Source: Dongia_B soli
GTDB lineage: Bacteria; Pseudomonadota; Alphaproteobacteria; Dongiales; Dongiaceae
Direction: 5' to 3'
Length of the DNA: 64,000 bases
NCBI RefSeq assembly: GCF_034044715.1
Contig: NZ_JAXCLW010000001.1
Location: forward strand, 62,001 to 126,000
Each line of letters opens with the position of its first letter. Within the stretch, counting starts at the first letter, position 1. Positions 54,262 to 61,697 of this stretch are shown piece by piece. The notes under the pieces are model-generated. The model saw nothing but the letters and a program-made list of their open reading frames with translations. It was not told the DNA's origin and did not search any database. Both the position numbers and the translations under genes were made by a program.

Positions 54262-55230
54262 ATGGCCACGGAACATCGCAGCAAAGTCGTCATCATTGGT
54301 TCCGGCCCGGCCGGCTTTACCGCCGCCATCTATGCGGCGCGCGCCAATCTGCAGCCGATTCTGGTCCAGGGACTGCAGCCGGGCGGACAGATGACCATCA
54401 CCACCGATGTCGAAAACTATCCGGGCTTCGCCGACGTCATCCAGGGGCCCTGGCTGATGGAGCAGATGCAGAAGCAGGCCGAGCATGTCGGTACGCGCAT
54501 GATGTTCGATACGATCGTCGAGGTCGATCTCAGCCGCCGCCCCTATCACTGTGTTGGCGATTCCGGCGATATCTATATCGGCGACACGCTGATCATCTGC
54601 ACCGGCGCCCAGGCGCGCTGGCTGGGGCTGGAATCCGAACAGAAATATCGCGGCTTCGGCGTATCGGCCTGCGCCACCTGCGACGGTTTCTTCTTCCGCG
54701 AGAAGGAAGTCTGCATCGTCGGCGGCGGCAATACGGCCGTTGAGGAAGCAATCTACCTGACAAATCATGCCAGCAAGGTCACGCTGATCCATCGCCGTGA
54801 CACGCTGCGGGCGGAAAAGATTTTGCAGGACCGGCTGTTCCGCAATCCGAAGATCAATGTGATCTGGGACAGCGCCGTCGAGGAAGTTCTCGGCGGCGGT
54901 GATCCGGCCGGCGTCACCGGGGTCAAGATCCGCAACGTGAAGACCGGCGAAACACAGGAGATTCCCTGCGACGGCTTCTTCGTCGCGATCGGCCACAGCC
55001 CGGCGACGGAATTGTTCAAGGGCAAACTACCGCTCGACAATGAAGGCTATCTGGTCACCAAGCCGGATAGCACGGCGACCTCGGTTCCCGGGGTGTTTGC
55101 TGCCGGTGACGTCAAGGACAAGGTTTATCGGCAAGCCGTGACGGCGGCTGGCATGGGGTGCATGGCGGCTTTGGAGGCGGAGCGCTTCCTGGCGGCCAAT
55201 GAGGGGGAACACGCGGTCGCCGCGGAGTAA
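54262..55230 (+). CDS. trxB: Thioredoxin reductase TrxB
   Basis: NADPH-dependent flavoprotein that keeps thioredoxin reduced. It has 322 residues. Seen: the FAD fold VVIIGSGPAGFTAAIYAARA, LQPGGQMTITTDVENYPGF, the redox pair in SACATCDGFF with Cys137 and Cys140, the NADPH fold CIVGGGNTAVEEAIYL, and GVFAAGDVKDKVYRQAVTAA. AGGAT precedes the ATG at 54262; a longer frame from 54190 is not supported. The lsrB-type LysR gene follows 42 bases later. Confidence 0.96.
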   Translation: MATEHRSKVVIIGSGPAGFTAAIYAARANLQPILVQGLQPGGQMTITTDVENYPGFADVIQGPWLMEQMQKQAEHVGTRMMFDTIVEVDLSRRPYHCVGDSGDIYIGDTLIICTGAQARWLGLESEQKYRGFGVSACATCDGFFFREKEVCIVGGGNTAVEEAIYLTNHASKVTLIHRRDTLRAEKILQDRLFRNPKINVIWDSAVEEVLGGGDPAGVTGVKIRNVKTGETQEIPCDGFFVAIGHSPATELFKGKLPLDNEGYLVTKPDSTATSVPGVFAAGDVKDKVYRQAVTAAGMGCMAALEAERFLAANEGEHAVAAE

Positions 55231-55272
55231 GGCGATCGCGCAACGCGGCCTTCGCGGCCGATCGGTGATCGA

Positions 55273-56172
55273 ATGGATTGGGATAAACTGCGTATCTTCC
55301 ATGCCGTGGCCGAGGCTGGCAGCTTCACGCATGCGGGGGAAACCTTAAATCTGAGTCAGTCGGCCGTTTCGCGGCAGATCAGTTCGCTGGAAGAGAGCCT
55401 CAATGTTGCTTTGTTCCATCGCCATGCGCGCGGCCTGATCCTGACGGAACAGGGCGAGTTGCTCTACCGCACCGCCCATGAGGTTTTCTCCAAGCTGGCG
55501 ATGGCCGAGGCGCAGCTGACCGAGAGCAAGGACAAGCCGAAAGGCCAGTTGAAGGTCACCGCGACCCAGGCTTTTGGATCGTCCTGGCTGACCCCGGTCC
55601 TTGGCGAGTTCATCGAGCTCTATCCCGATGTTCAGGTCGACCTGGTGCTGGAAGACCGCGAACTCGACCTTTCCATGCGCGAAGCCGATGTCGCCATCCG
55701 CATGGCGCCGCCGCGCCAGCCGGAACTGATCCAGCGCCACCTGATGACGGTGCATCTCAACGTCTATGCCTCGCCGGCTTATATCAAGCGCCATGGCATT
55801 CCGAAGAGCCCGGAGGATTTGGACAATCACCGGATCATCGTCTATGGCGACGACACAACCAAGCCGCCGGTCAAGGATATCGACTGGCTGCTCCATACCA
55901 GCGCCAAGCGCGATGGCCAGCGCCGGCCGATCCTGAAGGTCAACAGCGTCTATGCCATCCTGCGGGCGGTACAAAGCGGGCTTGGCCTCGCTTCCCTGCC
56001 GGAATATATGGCGCAGGAATCAACCGCCCTCGTTCGCATTCTGCCGGAGATGCAGGGCCCTCGGATCGACAGCTATTTCGTCTATCCAGAGGAATTGCGG
56101 TCCTCAAAACGCATCCAGGTTTTCCGCGATTTCCTGCTGCGGAAGGTGGCCGAAGGCAAATTAACCGGGTAA
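55273..56172 (+). CDS. lsrB: LysR regulator of the LsrB/VtlR type
   Basis: A 299-residue LysR protein. Seen: MDWDKLRIFHAVAEAGSFTHAG and LNLSQSAVSRQISSLEESLN form the DNA-binding domain, followed by LILTEQGELLYRTAHEVF. The effector domain includes AFGSSWLTPVLGEFIELYPD and SVYAILRAVQSGLGLASLPEY. The start, length and location just behind trxB match the conserved LsrB (Sinorhizobium) and VtlR (Brucella, Agrobacterium) proteins, which control oxidative-stress, envelope and small-RNA genes. Function here is by analogy. A terminator follows 37 bases after the stop. Confidence 0.88.
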   Translation: MDWDKLRIFHAVAEAGSFTHAGETLNLSQSAVSRQISSLEESLNVALFHRHARGLILTEQGELLYRTAHEVFSKLAMAEAQLTESKDKPKGQLKVTATQAFGSSWLTPVLGEFIELYPDVQVDLVLEDRELDLSMREADVAIRMAPPRQPELIQRHLMTVHLNVYASPAYIKRHGIPKSPEDLDNHRIIVYGDDTTKPPVKDIDWLLHTSAKRDGQRRPILKVNSVYAILRAVQSGLGLASLPEYMAQESTALVRILPEMQGPRIDSYFVYPEELRSSKRIQVFRDFLLRKVAEGKLTG

Positions 56173-56209
56173 AGCCGGCTTCTCAGCTTGTGGAATCGAG
56201 ACTTTTTCA

Positions 56210-56245
56210 AAAAGGGCGACCGCCTACAGGCTTCGCCCTTTTCTT
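56210..56245 (+). terminator. Rho-independent terminator after lsrB
   Basis: AAAAGGGCG at 56210-56218 pairs with CGCCCTTTT at 56234-56242 over a 15-base loop and is followed by CTT. It separates lsrB from the next transcription unit. Confidence 0.8.
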
Positions 56246-56263
56246 ATGGGTATCGCCTGCACC

Positions 56264-56314
56264 TTGACATTTCTGAGCGCTTCGCTTTAAATAAATGAAC
56301 GTTCATTTATTTAA
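56264..56314 (+). promoter_or_regulatory. Promoter with 28-bp perfect palindromic operator, betI-like gene
   Basis: A perfect -35 box TTGACA at 56264-56269, a 17-base spacer and a -10 TTAAAT at 56287-56292 make a strong promoter. From 56287 to 56314 every base is mirrored around the centre between 56300 and 56301 (core TGAACGTTCA), so the operator covers the -10 and the likely start of transcription. The TetR gene begins 24 bases later, so autorepression is the obvious reading. Confidence 0.88.
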
Positions 56315-56337
56315 CTGGTCTCCGGCGGATCGGACCC

Positions 56338-57039
56338 ATGCAGGCAGTTATCAACCAGGATGGAACTGAGCGACGCGGCCGGCGTAGCCGCGCCGGCACG
56401 CAGCGCAACCATGAGCGCACCCATGCCGCGATCCTTGATGCCACCATCAGAACGATTGCCCGCCACAGCCTGTCGGGCACCACCGTACAGCGTGTCGCGG
56501 CCGAAGCCGGCGTCTCGGTCGGCGCCGTGATCCTGCATTACAAGAGCAAGGAGGCGCTGCTGGTCGCGGCACTCGATCTCGTGGCCGAGGATTTCGAAAT
56601 TGCCCGGCGTGAAGCCCTGAGCAAGGCGGGGTCGGATCCGGTTGCCGCTCTGACCGCGCTGATCGAGGTTTCGCTCAACCCCCAGGTCAGCAATCCGGAC
56701 CGGGTCGCGGTCTGGTCTGCCTTCTGGGGCGAGGCCCAGGCGCGCCGCGTCTATCTCGACCGGGTCGGCACGCTGGACAATGCCTATCAGAACGACCTGA
56801 CCGGTTTGGTGCAGCAGTTGATCGAGACGGGCGGCTATCGCCATCTCGATGCGGAAGCTGTCGCGCTCGGCCTCGCCGGGCTGCTCGACGGCCAGTGGCA
56901 GGACATCATGGTATCCGGTGAAACTTTCGACCGGCAGCGCGCGCATCGCGTGGCGCAGGCCTATCTCGCCGGCCTGTTCCCCAACGAATTCGCATTGACT
57001 GCTGCCTCGGCTTCTTTCGCCGGCGACAAGCATGACTGA
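56338..57039 (+). CDS. TetR/AcrR family regulator, BetI-like
   Basis: A 233-residue TetR-type repressor. Seen: a helix-turn-helix domain (AILDATIRTIARHSLSGTTV, QRVAAEAGVSVGAVILHYKSK) and a C-terminal ligand domain (WSAFWGEAQARRVYLDRV, GLLDGQWQDIMVSG) whose style resembles BetI, the choline-responsive repressor. The N-terminal 25 residues are basic and less conserved. The promoter-overlapping palindrome suggests autorepression. The downstream oxygenase, 55 bases later, is its likely second target. The ligand is unknown but a quaternary ammonium compound is plausible. Confidence 0.87.
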   Translation: MQAVINQDGTERRGRRSRAGTQRNHERTHAAILDATIRTIARHSLSGTTVQRVAAEAGVSVGAVILHYKSKEALLVAALDLVAEDFEIARREALSKAGSDPVAALTALIEVSLNPQVSNPDRVAVWSAFWGEAQARRVYLDRVGTLDNAYQNDLTGLVQQLIETGGYRHLDAEAVALGLAGLLDGQWQDIMVSGETFDRQRAHRVAQAYLAGLFPNEFALTAASASFAGDKHD

Positions 57040-57094
57040 CTGCAGGCCACATCAGTTCACGACAATCGGATGAATACGACAAGGGAGATCGGAT

Positions 57095-58333
57095 ATGACG
57101 GCAACCCAGGCGGCAACGACCAGCATCACCACCCCGGCGAATTTCCGGAATGAGGGAAACGGCCTGCCGCGTGCCTTGCCTGCCTGGACCTATCGCAATG
57201 CCGAGCTGATCGAACTGGAATATGAACGCCTGATCCTCCCGTCCTGGCAGTTCGTCTGCCACATCAACCAGGTGAAAAATCCCGGCGACTTCGCGACGCT
57301 GGATCTGATGCGCGATTCGATCATCGTGATGCGCGGCAAGGACAAGGCACTACGCGCCTTCATGAATGTCTGCCGCCATCGCGGCGCCAAACTGCTCGAT
57401 GGCAGCGGCACCTGCAAGCATCGCCTGGTCTGCCCCTATCACGCTTGGTCGTATAACTTCGACGGCAGCCTCGCGGCTGTGCCGGCGGAACATACTTTCC
57501 CCGGGCTTGATAAGCAGGAATTCGGCCTGAGGCCGGTCGAGCTGGAAGTCGTCCTTGGCCTGGTCTTCATCCGCGTCATTCCCGGTGGGCCAAGCCTGAA
57601 GGAGATGTGGGGCGACTACGTCGATCTGGTCGCCGATTACCGGCTGGAAGACATGGTACCGGTGGATGAGCCCTGGACCGATATCTGGCAGTGCAATTGG
57701 AAGGTCGGCGTCGACAACAATCTGGAGAATTATCATATCCCGCTTGGCCATCCCGGCTATCACCGGATGCTGGACAATGATCTGCAAGGCTTCATAAATG
57801 TCCACGGCGTTGCCGGCAGCAAGAGTGTCTTGAAGGACAAGCCGTCACCGAATTGGGTCGAGCGCTTCTATCAGCAGATGGCGCCGGAAGTGCTGCGCGA
57901 TCTCCCCGAGGAGATCCGCCGCACTTGGTACTTCTTCACCCTGCCGCCCAATATCGGTATCGACATCTATCCCGATAGCATGGATGTGTTCCAGATCCTG
58001 CCGCGCGGTGCCGAAACTTGTGTCGTGCGTTATCCGGTCTACCGCCGGCCGAAGGAGAATCGCGAGCAGAGGGTGTTGCGCTATCTCAATGGTCGCATCA
58101 ATCGCCAGGTCGGCGCCGAAGACCGGGAGCTTTGCGAACGCGTGCAGCTCGGCATCGGGTCACGCGGCTATGAGGCCGGCCCGCTTTCGTCTTATGAAGT
58201 CGCCTTGAAGGATTTCCACGACCGCGTCCGCGCGGTCTGCCCGGTCACCACTTTGCCCAAGGCGCCGGGCGCAGGCAGCTTGCGGCAGCGTAATGCGGAG
58301 CTCTCGGCCGCAGTGAAGCGCAGCGGCAATTGA
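57095..58333 (+). CDS. Rieske aromatic ring-hydroxylating oxygenase alpha subunit
   Basis: A 412-residue iron oxygenase. Seen: the Rieske 2Fe-2S motif with Cys93, His95, Cys113 and His116 in CRHRGAKLL and LVCPYHAWS. The mononuclear iron region is DNNLENYHIPLGHPGYH, with His214 and His219. The overall style resembles choline, carnitine and betaine monooxygenases (GbcA/CntA/CMO type). Together with a BetI-like regulator upstream this suggests oxidation of a quaternary ammonium compound, but the substrate is inferred. No reductase subunit is nearby, so its electron partner must be encoded elsewhere. AAGGGAGA lies 7 bases before the ATG. Confidence 0.9.
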   Translation: MTATQAATTSITTPANFRNEGNGLPRALPAWTYRNAELIELEYERLILPSWQFVCHINQVKNPGDFATLDLMRDSIIVMRGKDKALRAFMNVCRHRGAKLLDGSGTCKHRLVCPYHAWSYNFDGSLAAVPAEHTFPGLDKQEFGLRPVELEVVLGLVFIRVIPGGPSLKEMWGDYVDLVADYRLEDMVPVDEPWTDIWQCNWKVGVDNNLENYHIPLGHPGYHRMLDNDLQGFINVHGVAGSKSVLKDKPSPNWVERFYQQMAPEVLRDLPEEIRRTWYFFTLPPNIGIDIYPDSMDVFQILPRGAETCVVRYPVYRRPKENREQRVLRYLNGRINRQVGAEDRELCERVQLGIGSRGYEAGPLSSYEVALKDFHDRVRAVCPVTTLPKAPGAGSLRQRNAELSAAVKRSGN

Positions 58334-58354
58334 ACAGCATCCGTCGCTCCGTTT

Positions 58355-58383
58355 AAGCCCCGGCCGGCGGCCGGGGCTTTGCT
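58355..58383 (+). terminator. Hairpin terminator after the Rieske gene
   Basis: AAGCCCCGGCC at 58355-58365 and GGCCGGGGCTT at 58369-58379 form a perfect 11-bp stem with a 3-base loop. The T-run is short (TTTGCT), so termination may be partial. Confidence 0.75.
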
Positions 58384-58413
58384 CTGGCAAGGTCAAATCG
58401 ACTGTTGCGAACC

Positions 58414-58671
58414 TTAGGGCTGCTGTGATTGCCTCATCGAGGCGGCGATCAACCGGGCGCGGCGATCCTGCTTGGCCGAATTGATGACCAGCACCGCATG
58501 AATGACGGCGATAGACCAGATAAACAGGCCCGGTCCACCCGCCAGAAAGAGCCAGATAAAGCCCGTCACCAAAGCGACGATGCAAATCAGCAGATTGAGC
58601 ACCGCCTGAAAAATCCGCCCATAAAGCAGCAAAGCCAAGGGCGGCAAGAAGATGGCGAGCAAATAAATCAT
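58414..58671 (-). CDS. YqaE/Pmp3 (UPF0057)-like small membrane protein
   Basis: An 85-residue hydrophobic protein. Seen: an N-terminal helix starting LLAIFLPPLALLL, the hallmark of the YqaE/Pmp3 family, and AVIHAVLVI at the second helix, which matches the conserved GIIHAVYVI end of that family. A Gly-rich piece sits between the helices, and a basic tail (KQDRRARLIA) follows. The family normally has about 52 residues, so this one is longer. Proteins of this kind affect membrane potential and salt tolerance in other organisms. The upstream region at 58781-58834 holds three AAATGCCA repeats. Confidence 0.78.
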   Translation of the reverse strand: MIYLLAIFLPPLALLLYGRIFQAVLNLLICIVALVTGFIWLFLAGGPGLFIWSIAVIHAVLVINSAKQDRRARLIAASMRQSQQP

Positions 58672-59009
58672 TCATGGCTCCGGAAAAAAGGCTGCCTTCG
58701 TTTGCGCCGCGCAGTTCATGTCGCGCGAGTCGAGCCGATTTCAAGCGTGGGTCTTGCCCATGCCCAGGCGACAATACCTAAAATGCCATGCAAAAAATGC
58801 CATGATCCTGCATTTACCAAGCTTAAATGCCACCATCATTTTTGACCTAACTACTTGACTTAACTTGATTAATTAGCCATGCGGCGCATGCATGGGCCGC
58901 CTGTGATTTTCTTTCTGGTAGCGGTTCGCGAATTTCTTATCCTGTCAACGTGTGATTTAGCAACAAGTCTGTGGCGTTTTTGCAACAACTTGTTTTTTGC
59001 AGGAACTAG
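58672..59009. other. Gene-free stretch upstream of the candidate RNA
   Basis: About 340 bases with no credible protein frame. It is AT-richer than its neighbours, with several short direct repeats: AAATGCCATG at 58781 and 58795, and AAATGCCACC at 58825. These could be sites in front of the minus-strand YqaE-like gene. TTGACT occurs at 58855-58860 without a good -10 downstream. I see nothing else. Confidence 0.5.
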
Positions 59010-59165
59010 CCTTGCAAGGCCGTGTTCTCTGCGGTGTGGGAAGCCTTTGGCTTCCATGTGTATTCGGGTGCAACGCCCGGATAGAGGGTCTTCGGATCCT
59101 ACGTCTCCCAGACGTAAAGCCTCCCTGTTTAACTTGCCCCCGACCGTTTGGCCGGGGGTTTTTTC
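59010..59165 (+). ncRNA. Candidate small RNA: chain of hairpins with terminator
   Basis: No protein frame is credible here, yet the plus strand holds a row of stable hairpins. GGAAGCC/GGCTTCC lies at 59039-59055 with a TTT loop. CGGGTG/CGCCCG is at 59065-59079 with a CAA loop. AGGGTC/GATCCT at 59085-59100 is closed by a TTCG tetraloop. ACGTCT/AGACGT is at 59101-59115 with a CCC loop. Last is a terminator (five C at 59137-59141, five G at 59154-59158, then six T). It ends shortly before the convergent permease gene. The family is not recognised, and I found no convincing promoter, so the 5' end is uncertain. Confidence 0.5.
59137..59164 (+). terminator. Rho-independent terminator of the candidate RNA
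   Basis: CCCCCGACC at 59137-59145, loop GTTT, GGCCGGGGG at 59150-59158 with one A/C mismatch, then TTTTTT. A strong plus-strand terminator although no protein gene precedes it, which is the main reason to suspect an RNA gene. Confidence 0.85.
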
Positions 59166-59230
59166 TTGGCGAATTCATTAGGTGCCAATTGCGCGGCCCC
59201 GGCCCGGTGGCTTGTCTGATCCTCGCCTCC

Positions 59231-60388
59231 TTACTGGGCCGTGCCGGTTGGGGAATCCGGCGCAACCGGCAGATTGACGCGATTTGGCTCCGCACGGGGA
59301 TCGATCTGCGCACGATCGGGGACCGACAGTGGGTTGTCCACCGCTTCGTTTATCCAGGCCTGCAGCAGCGTGTAAGTGACCGCGAGGACCACCGGGCCGA
59401 CGAAGAGGCCGACCAAGCCGAAGGCGAACATGCCGCCGATCACGCCGCAAAGGATAAGGAGAAGCGGAAGGTGGGCGCCGCGTTTGATCAAGAGCGGTCG
59501 CATGATGTTATCCAGCATGCCGACCAGGATCGTCCAGCCGATCAGGGCGGTTGCCCAAATATCCTGCCCCTGCCAGTACAGCCATGCGACGCCAACGATC
59601 AGCGGCAAGAACGGACCGACCTGGGCGATACACAGCATCATCATCATCGCGGAGAGCAAGGCCGCATAGGGCACACCGGCAACCCATAGACCGATGCCCC
59701 CCAGCAGAGACTGCACGATAGCGGTGACGACAATGCCAAGGGCGACGGCCCTGATCGCCTGACCGCCCAGCCGCACGGCAAATTCGCCCCGGTCACCGCT
59801 CAGGCGGCGAGCGAAACGGATGACAGCGCGCCCCGCAAATTCACCGCGGGCATAGAGAATGACCGCAATGATCAGCGTCAGCAGCAGATGAAGAAGGAGG
59901 ATGCCGACCGAACCGATTTTGCTCCAGATCCAGTTGAGGATTTCCGCGGCATAAGGCTGAAGATGCGCCAGCAAACTGCCGGGACCCGCCGCCGAAAGTT
60001 CCTGCCACCTGGCCTCGACCTTTTCCCCAATCAAAGGAATGCCCGGTACCCAATCTGGCGGCGGCGGCAGGCTATAGGTCGGCAGCCCGGTCACCAGTCG
60101 CCCGATGGTGCCTGCATGTTCCAGCAGCGTCAGGATGGCGGCGGTGAAGGGCAGCACGATCACCAGCAACATTGCCAGGGTCATGACGATGACGCCGCAG
60201 AGTCGCTTATCGCCGAAAGCTGCTTGCACCTTGAGCAGCAGCGGCCAGGTGGCGACGACGATCATTGTTGCCCAGATCAATGCCGGCAGGAAAGGACGCA
60301 TCACCCAGAGGCTGCCGGCGATCATCAGGCTGATCACCAGCACGACCAGGACGTGACGGACCAGATCGATGGACGGGCGTGATATCAC
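59231..60388 (-). CDS. AI-2E family transporter (PerM/YdiK type)
   Basis: A 385-residue membrane protein with about eight helices. Seen: LPALIWATMIVVATWPLL near the N-terminus, the large soluble loop typical of the family (about residues 80-150), and VGPFLPLIVGVAWLYWQGQ, followed by LVGMLDNIMRPLLIKRGAHLP split here as MLDNIMRPLLIKRGAHLP, the most conserved block. GGMFAFGLVGLFVGPVVLAV closes the core. Relatives export autoinducer-2 or move sodium/protons; the substrate is not predictable. A C-terminal soluble tail of about 35 residues follows. Confidence 0.92.
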   Translation of the reverse strand: MISRPSIDLVRHVLVVLVISLMIAGSLWVMRPFLPALIWATMIVVATWPLLLKVQAAFGDKRLCGVIVMTLAMLLVIVLPFTAAILTLLEHAGTIGRLVTGLPTYSLPPPPDWVPGIPLIGEKVEARWQELSAAGPGSLLAHLQPYAAEILNWIWSKIGSVGILLLHLLLTLIIAVILYARGEFAGRAVIRFARRLSGDRGEFAVRLGGQAIRAVALGIVVTAIVQSLLGGIGLWVAGVPYAALLSAMMMMLCIAQVGPFLPLIVGVAWLYWQGQDIWATALIGWTILVGMLDNIMRPLLIKRGAHLPLLLILCGVIGGMFAFGLVGLFVGPVVLAVTYTLLQAWINEAVDNPLSVPDRAQIDPRAEPNRVNLPVAPDSPTGTAQ

Positions 60389-60536
60389 GATAGCCTCCTG
60401 CTTAAGGCAACGGGCAGAAGAGCATTGAGAGGCCGGTTGTCATCCGCTGTCAGGCGCCACCCTCCCGCCACCGGGGCGTCGCACACCCGGTCGAGCGGCT
60501 GTAGTATAGCGTGACAACCCGCCCGAGCAGCCTCAG

Positions 60537-60562
60537 AAAAAAGGCAGGCCGACCGGCCTGCC
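60537..60562 (-). terminator. Rho-independent terminator after msrP
   Basis: Read on the minus strand, GGCAGGCC (60562-60555) and GGCCTGCC (60550-60543) enclose GGTC and are followed by TTTTTT (60542-60537). It lies 26 bases after the msrP stop and ends that gene. Confidence 0.9.
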
Positions 60563-60588
60563 AAATGCTGAAACCCGGATATGGACGC

Positions 60589-61560
60589 CTATCTGTACAG
60601 CTCTTCACCTTGCAGATTGGTGTAAAGCGCGGCGACCTGTTCGGCATAACCGTTGAAGAGCTTGGTCGGCCGCTGCTCCCCCGTCCCGAGATCGCGTTCG
60701 CTGGCCTGGCTCCAGCGCGGATGGGGCACATCCGGATTCACATTGGCCCAGAAGCCGTATTCCGATGACTGGATCGCTTCCCAGAAGGTATGCGGGCGCC
60801 CGTCGGTGAAGCTGATGCGGACAATGCCCTTGCCCGATTTGAAACCGTATTTCCACGGCAGGGTGAGTCGGATCGGCGCGCCATTTTGTTTCGGCAGCGG
60901 CTTGCCATAGAGCCCAGTCGAGACGAAGGCGAGTTCATTGGCTGCCTCCTCCAGCGTGACGCCTTCGATATAGGGCCAGGGATACCAGTCGGCGGTCTGG
61001 CCCGGCGCCACATCGGGATTGCTGAAGCTTTCGAAACGAAGATATTTCGCCCCAGCCGAGGGTCTGGCGAAAGCGACCAGCGCCTTCAACGGAAAGCCGC
61101 TCCACGGCACCGCCATCGACCAAGCTTCGACACAGCGGTGCCGGTAGAGGCGCTCCTCCAACGGCATCGCCTTCAGCAGATCGTCAATCGCGATGGTCTG
61201 CGGCTTTTCCACCATCCCGTCGAGGGTGACGCTCCACGGCCGGATCGGCAGCGCTTGGGCAGCCGTGGCGATGTCCTTCGAATCACCGAATTCATAATAG
61301 TTGTTGTAATGGCTCGCCAATTGCTCCGGTGTCATCGGCCCGTCCAACTGATAGGTCGGATTGGGCTTCACTGGATAGAGCCCGGCCGAGGGATCGACGT
61401 CATCGGCGCGGACTGACTGCATCAGAAGGCCGGGCAAGGCAGACCCAACCAATCCGCCGGCAACCATGCCTGACAGAAATCGGCGACGCCGGAGATAAAT
61501 CGCTTCGGGAGTGGCTTGTGACTCGGCAATTTCCCAGCCGCGCGGAACCCGGATGAGCAT
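60589..61560 (-). CDS. msrP: Protein-methionine-sulfoxide reductase catalytic subunit MsrP
   Basis: Periplasmic molybdenum enzyme (formerly YedY) that repairs oxidised methionines in envelope proteins. It has 323 residues. Seen: a twin-arginine signal with RRRRFLSGM near residues 24-32 and a hydrophobic stretch, then PWSVTLDGMVEKP, YRHRCVEAWSMAVPWSGFPL with the molybdopterin-ligating Cys143, and LPWKYGFKSGKGIVRI. These are MsrP signatures. Its haem membrane partner MsrQ is not next to it in this window, which is unusual since the pair is often adjacent. Confidence 0.94.
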   Translation of the reverse strand: MLIRVPRGWEIAESQATPEAIYLRRRRFLSGMVAGGLVGSALPGLLMQSVRADDVDPSAGLYPVKPNPTYQLDGPMTPEQLASHYNNYYEFGDSKDIATAAQALPIRPWSVTLDGMVEKPQTIAIDDLLKAMPLEERLYRHRCVEAWSMAVPWSGFPLKALVAFARPSAGAKYLRFESFSNPDVAPGQTADWYPWPYIEGVTLEEAANELAFVSTGLYGKPLPKQNGAPIRLTLPWKYGFKSGKGIVRISFTDGRPHTFWEAIQSSEYGFWANVNPDVPHPRWSQASERDLGTGEQRPTKLFNGYAEQVAALYTNLQGEELYR

Positions 61561-61644
61561 GGGATCAGGTCCTTATAAAAACGTTGTCGCGCAGCTAGTT
61601 AAGAATGGGAACCCTGCCGCCTGTCTTACAACTCACGAAAACGT

Positions 61645-61672
61645 GAAGGGCCGGATTTCGGCCCGGCCCTTC
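61645..61672 (-). terminator. Hairpin terminator after the aminotransferase gene
   Basis: GAAGGGCCGG and CCGGCCCTTC form a perfect 10-bp stem with an 8-base loop, 25 bases after the aminotransferase stop on the minus strand. The following minus-strand sequence has only a short TTTT. Confidence 0.7.
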
Positions 61673-61697
61673 TGCGATGCGCGTTTTGTACCAGCGC

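Noticed and set aside
54163..54996. A 277-residue minus-strand frame
   Set aside because: Shadow of trxB.
56287..56314. Perfect palindrome considered as an insertion-element end or attachment site
   Set aside because: Its position exactly on a -10 box, in front of a TetR gene, fits an operator better, and no mobile gene is near.
59010..59165. The hairpin chain as 6S RNA, SRP RNA or tmRNA
   Set aside because: None of their conserved sequences are present and the arrangement of small separate hairpins does not fit their folds.
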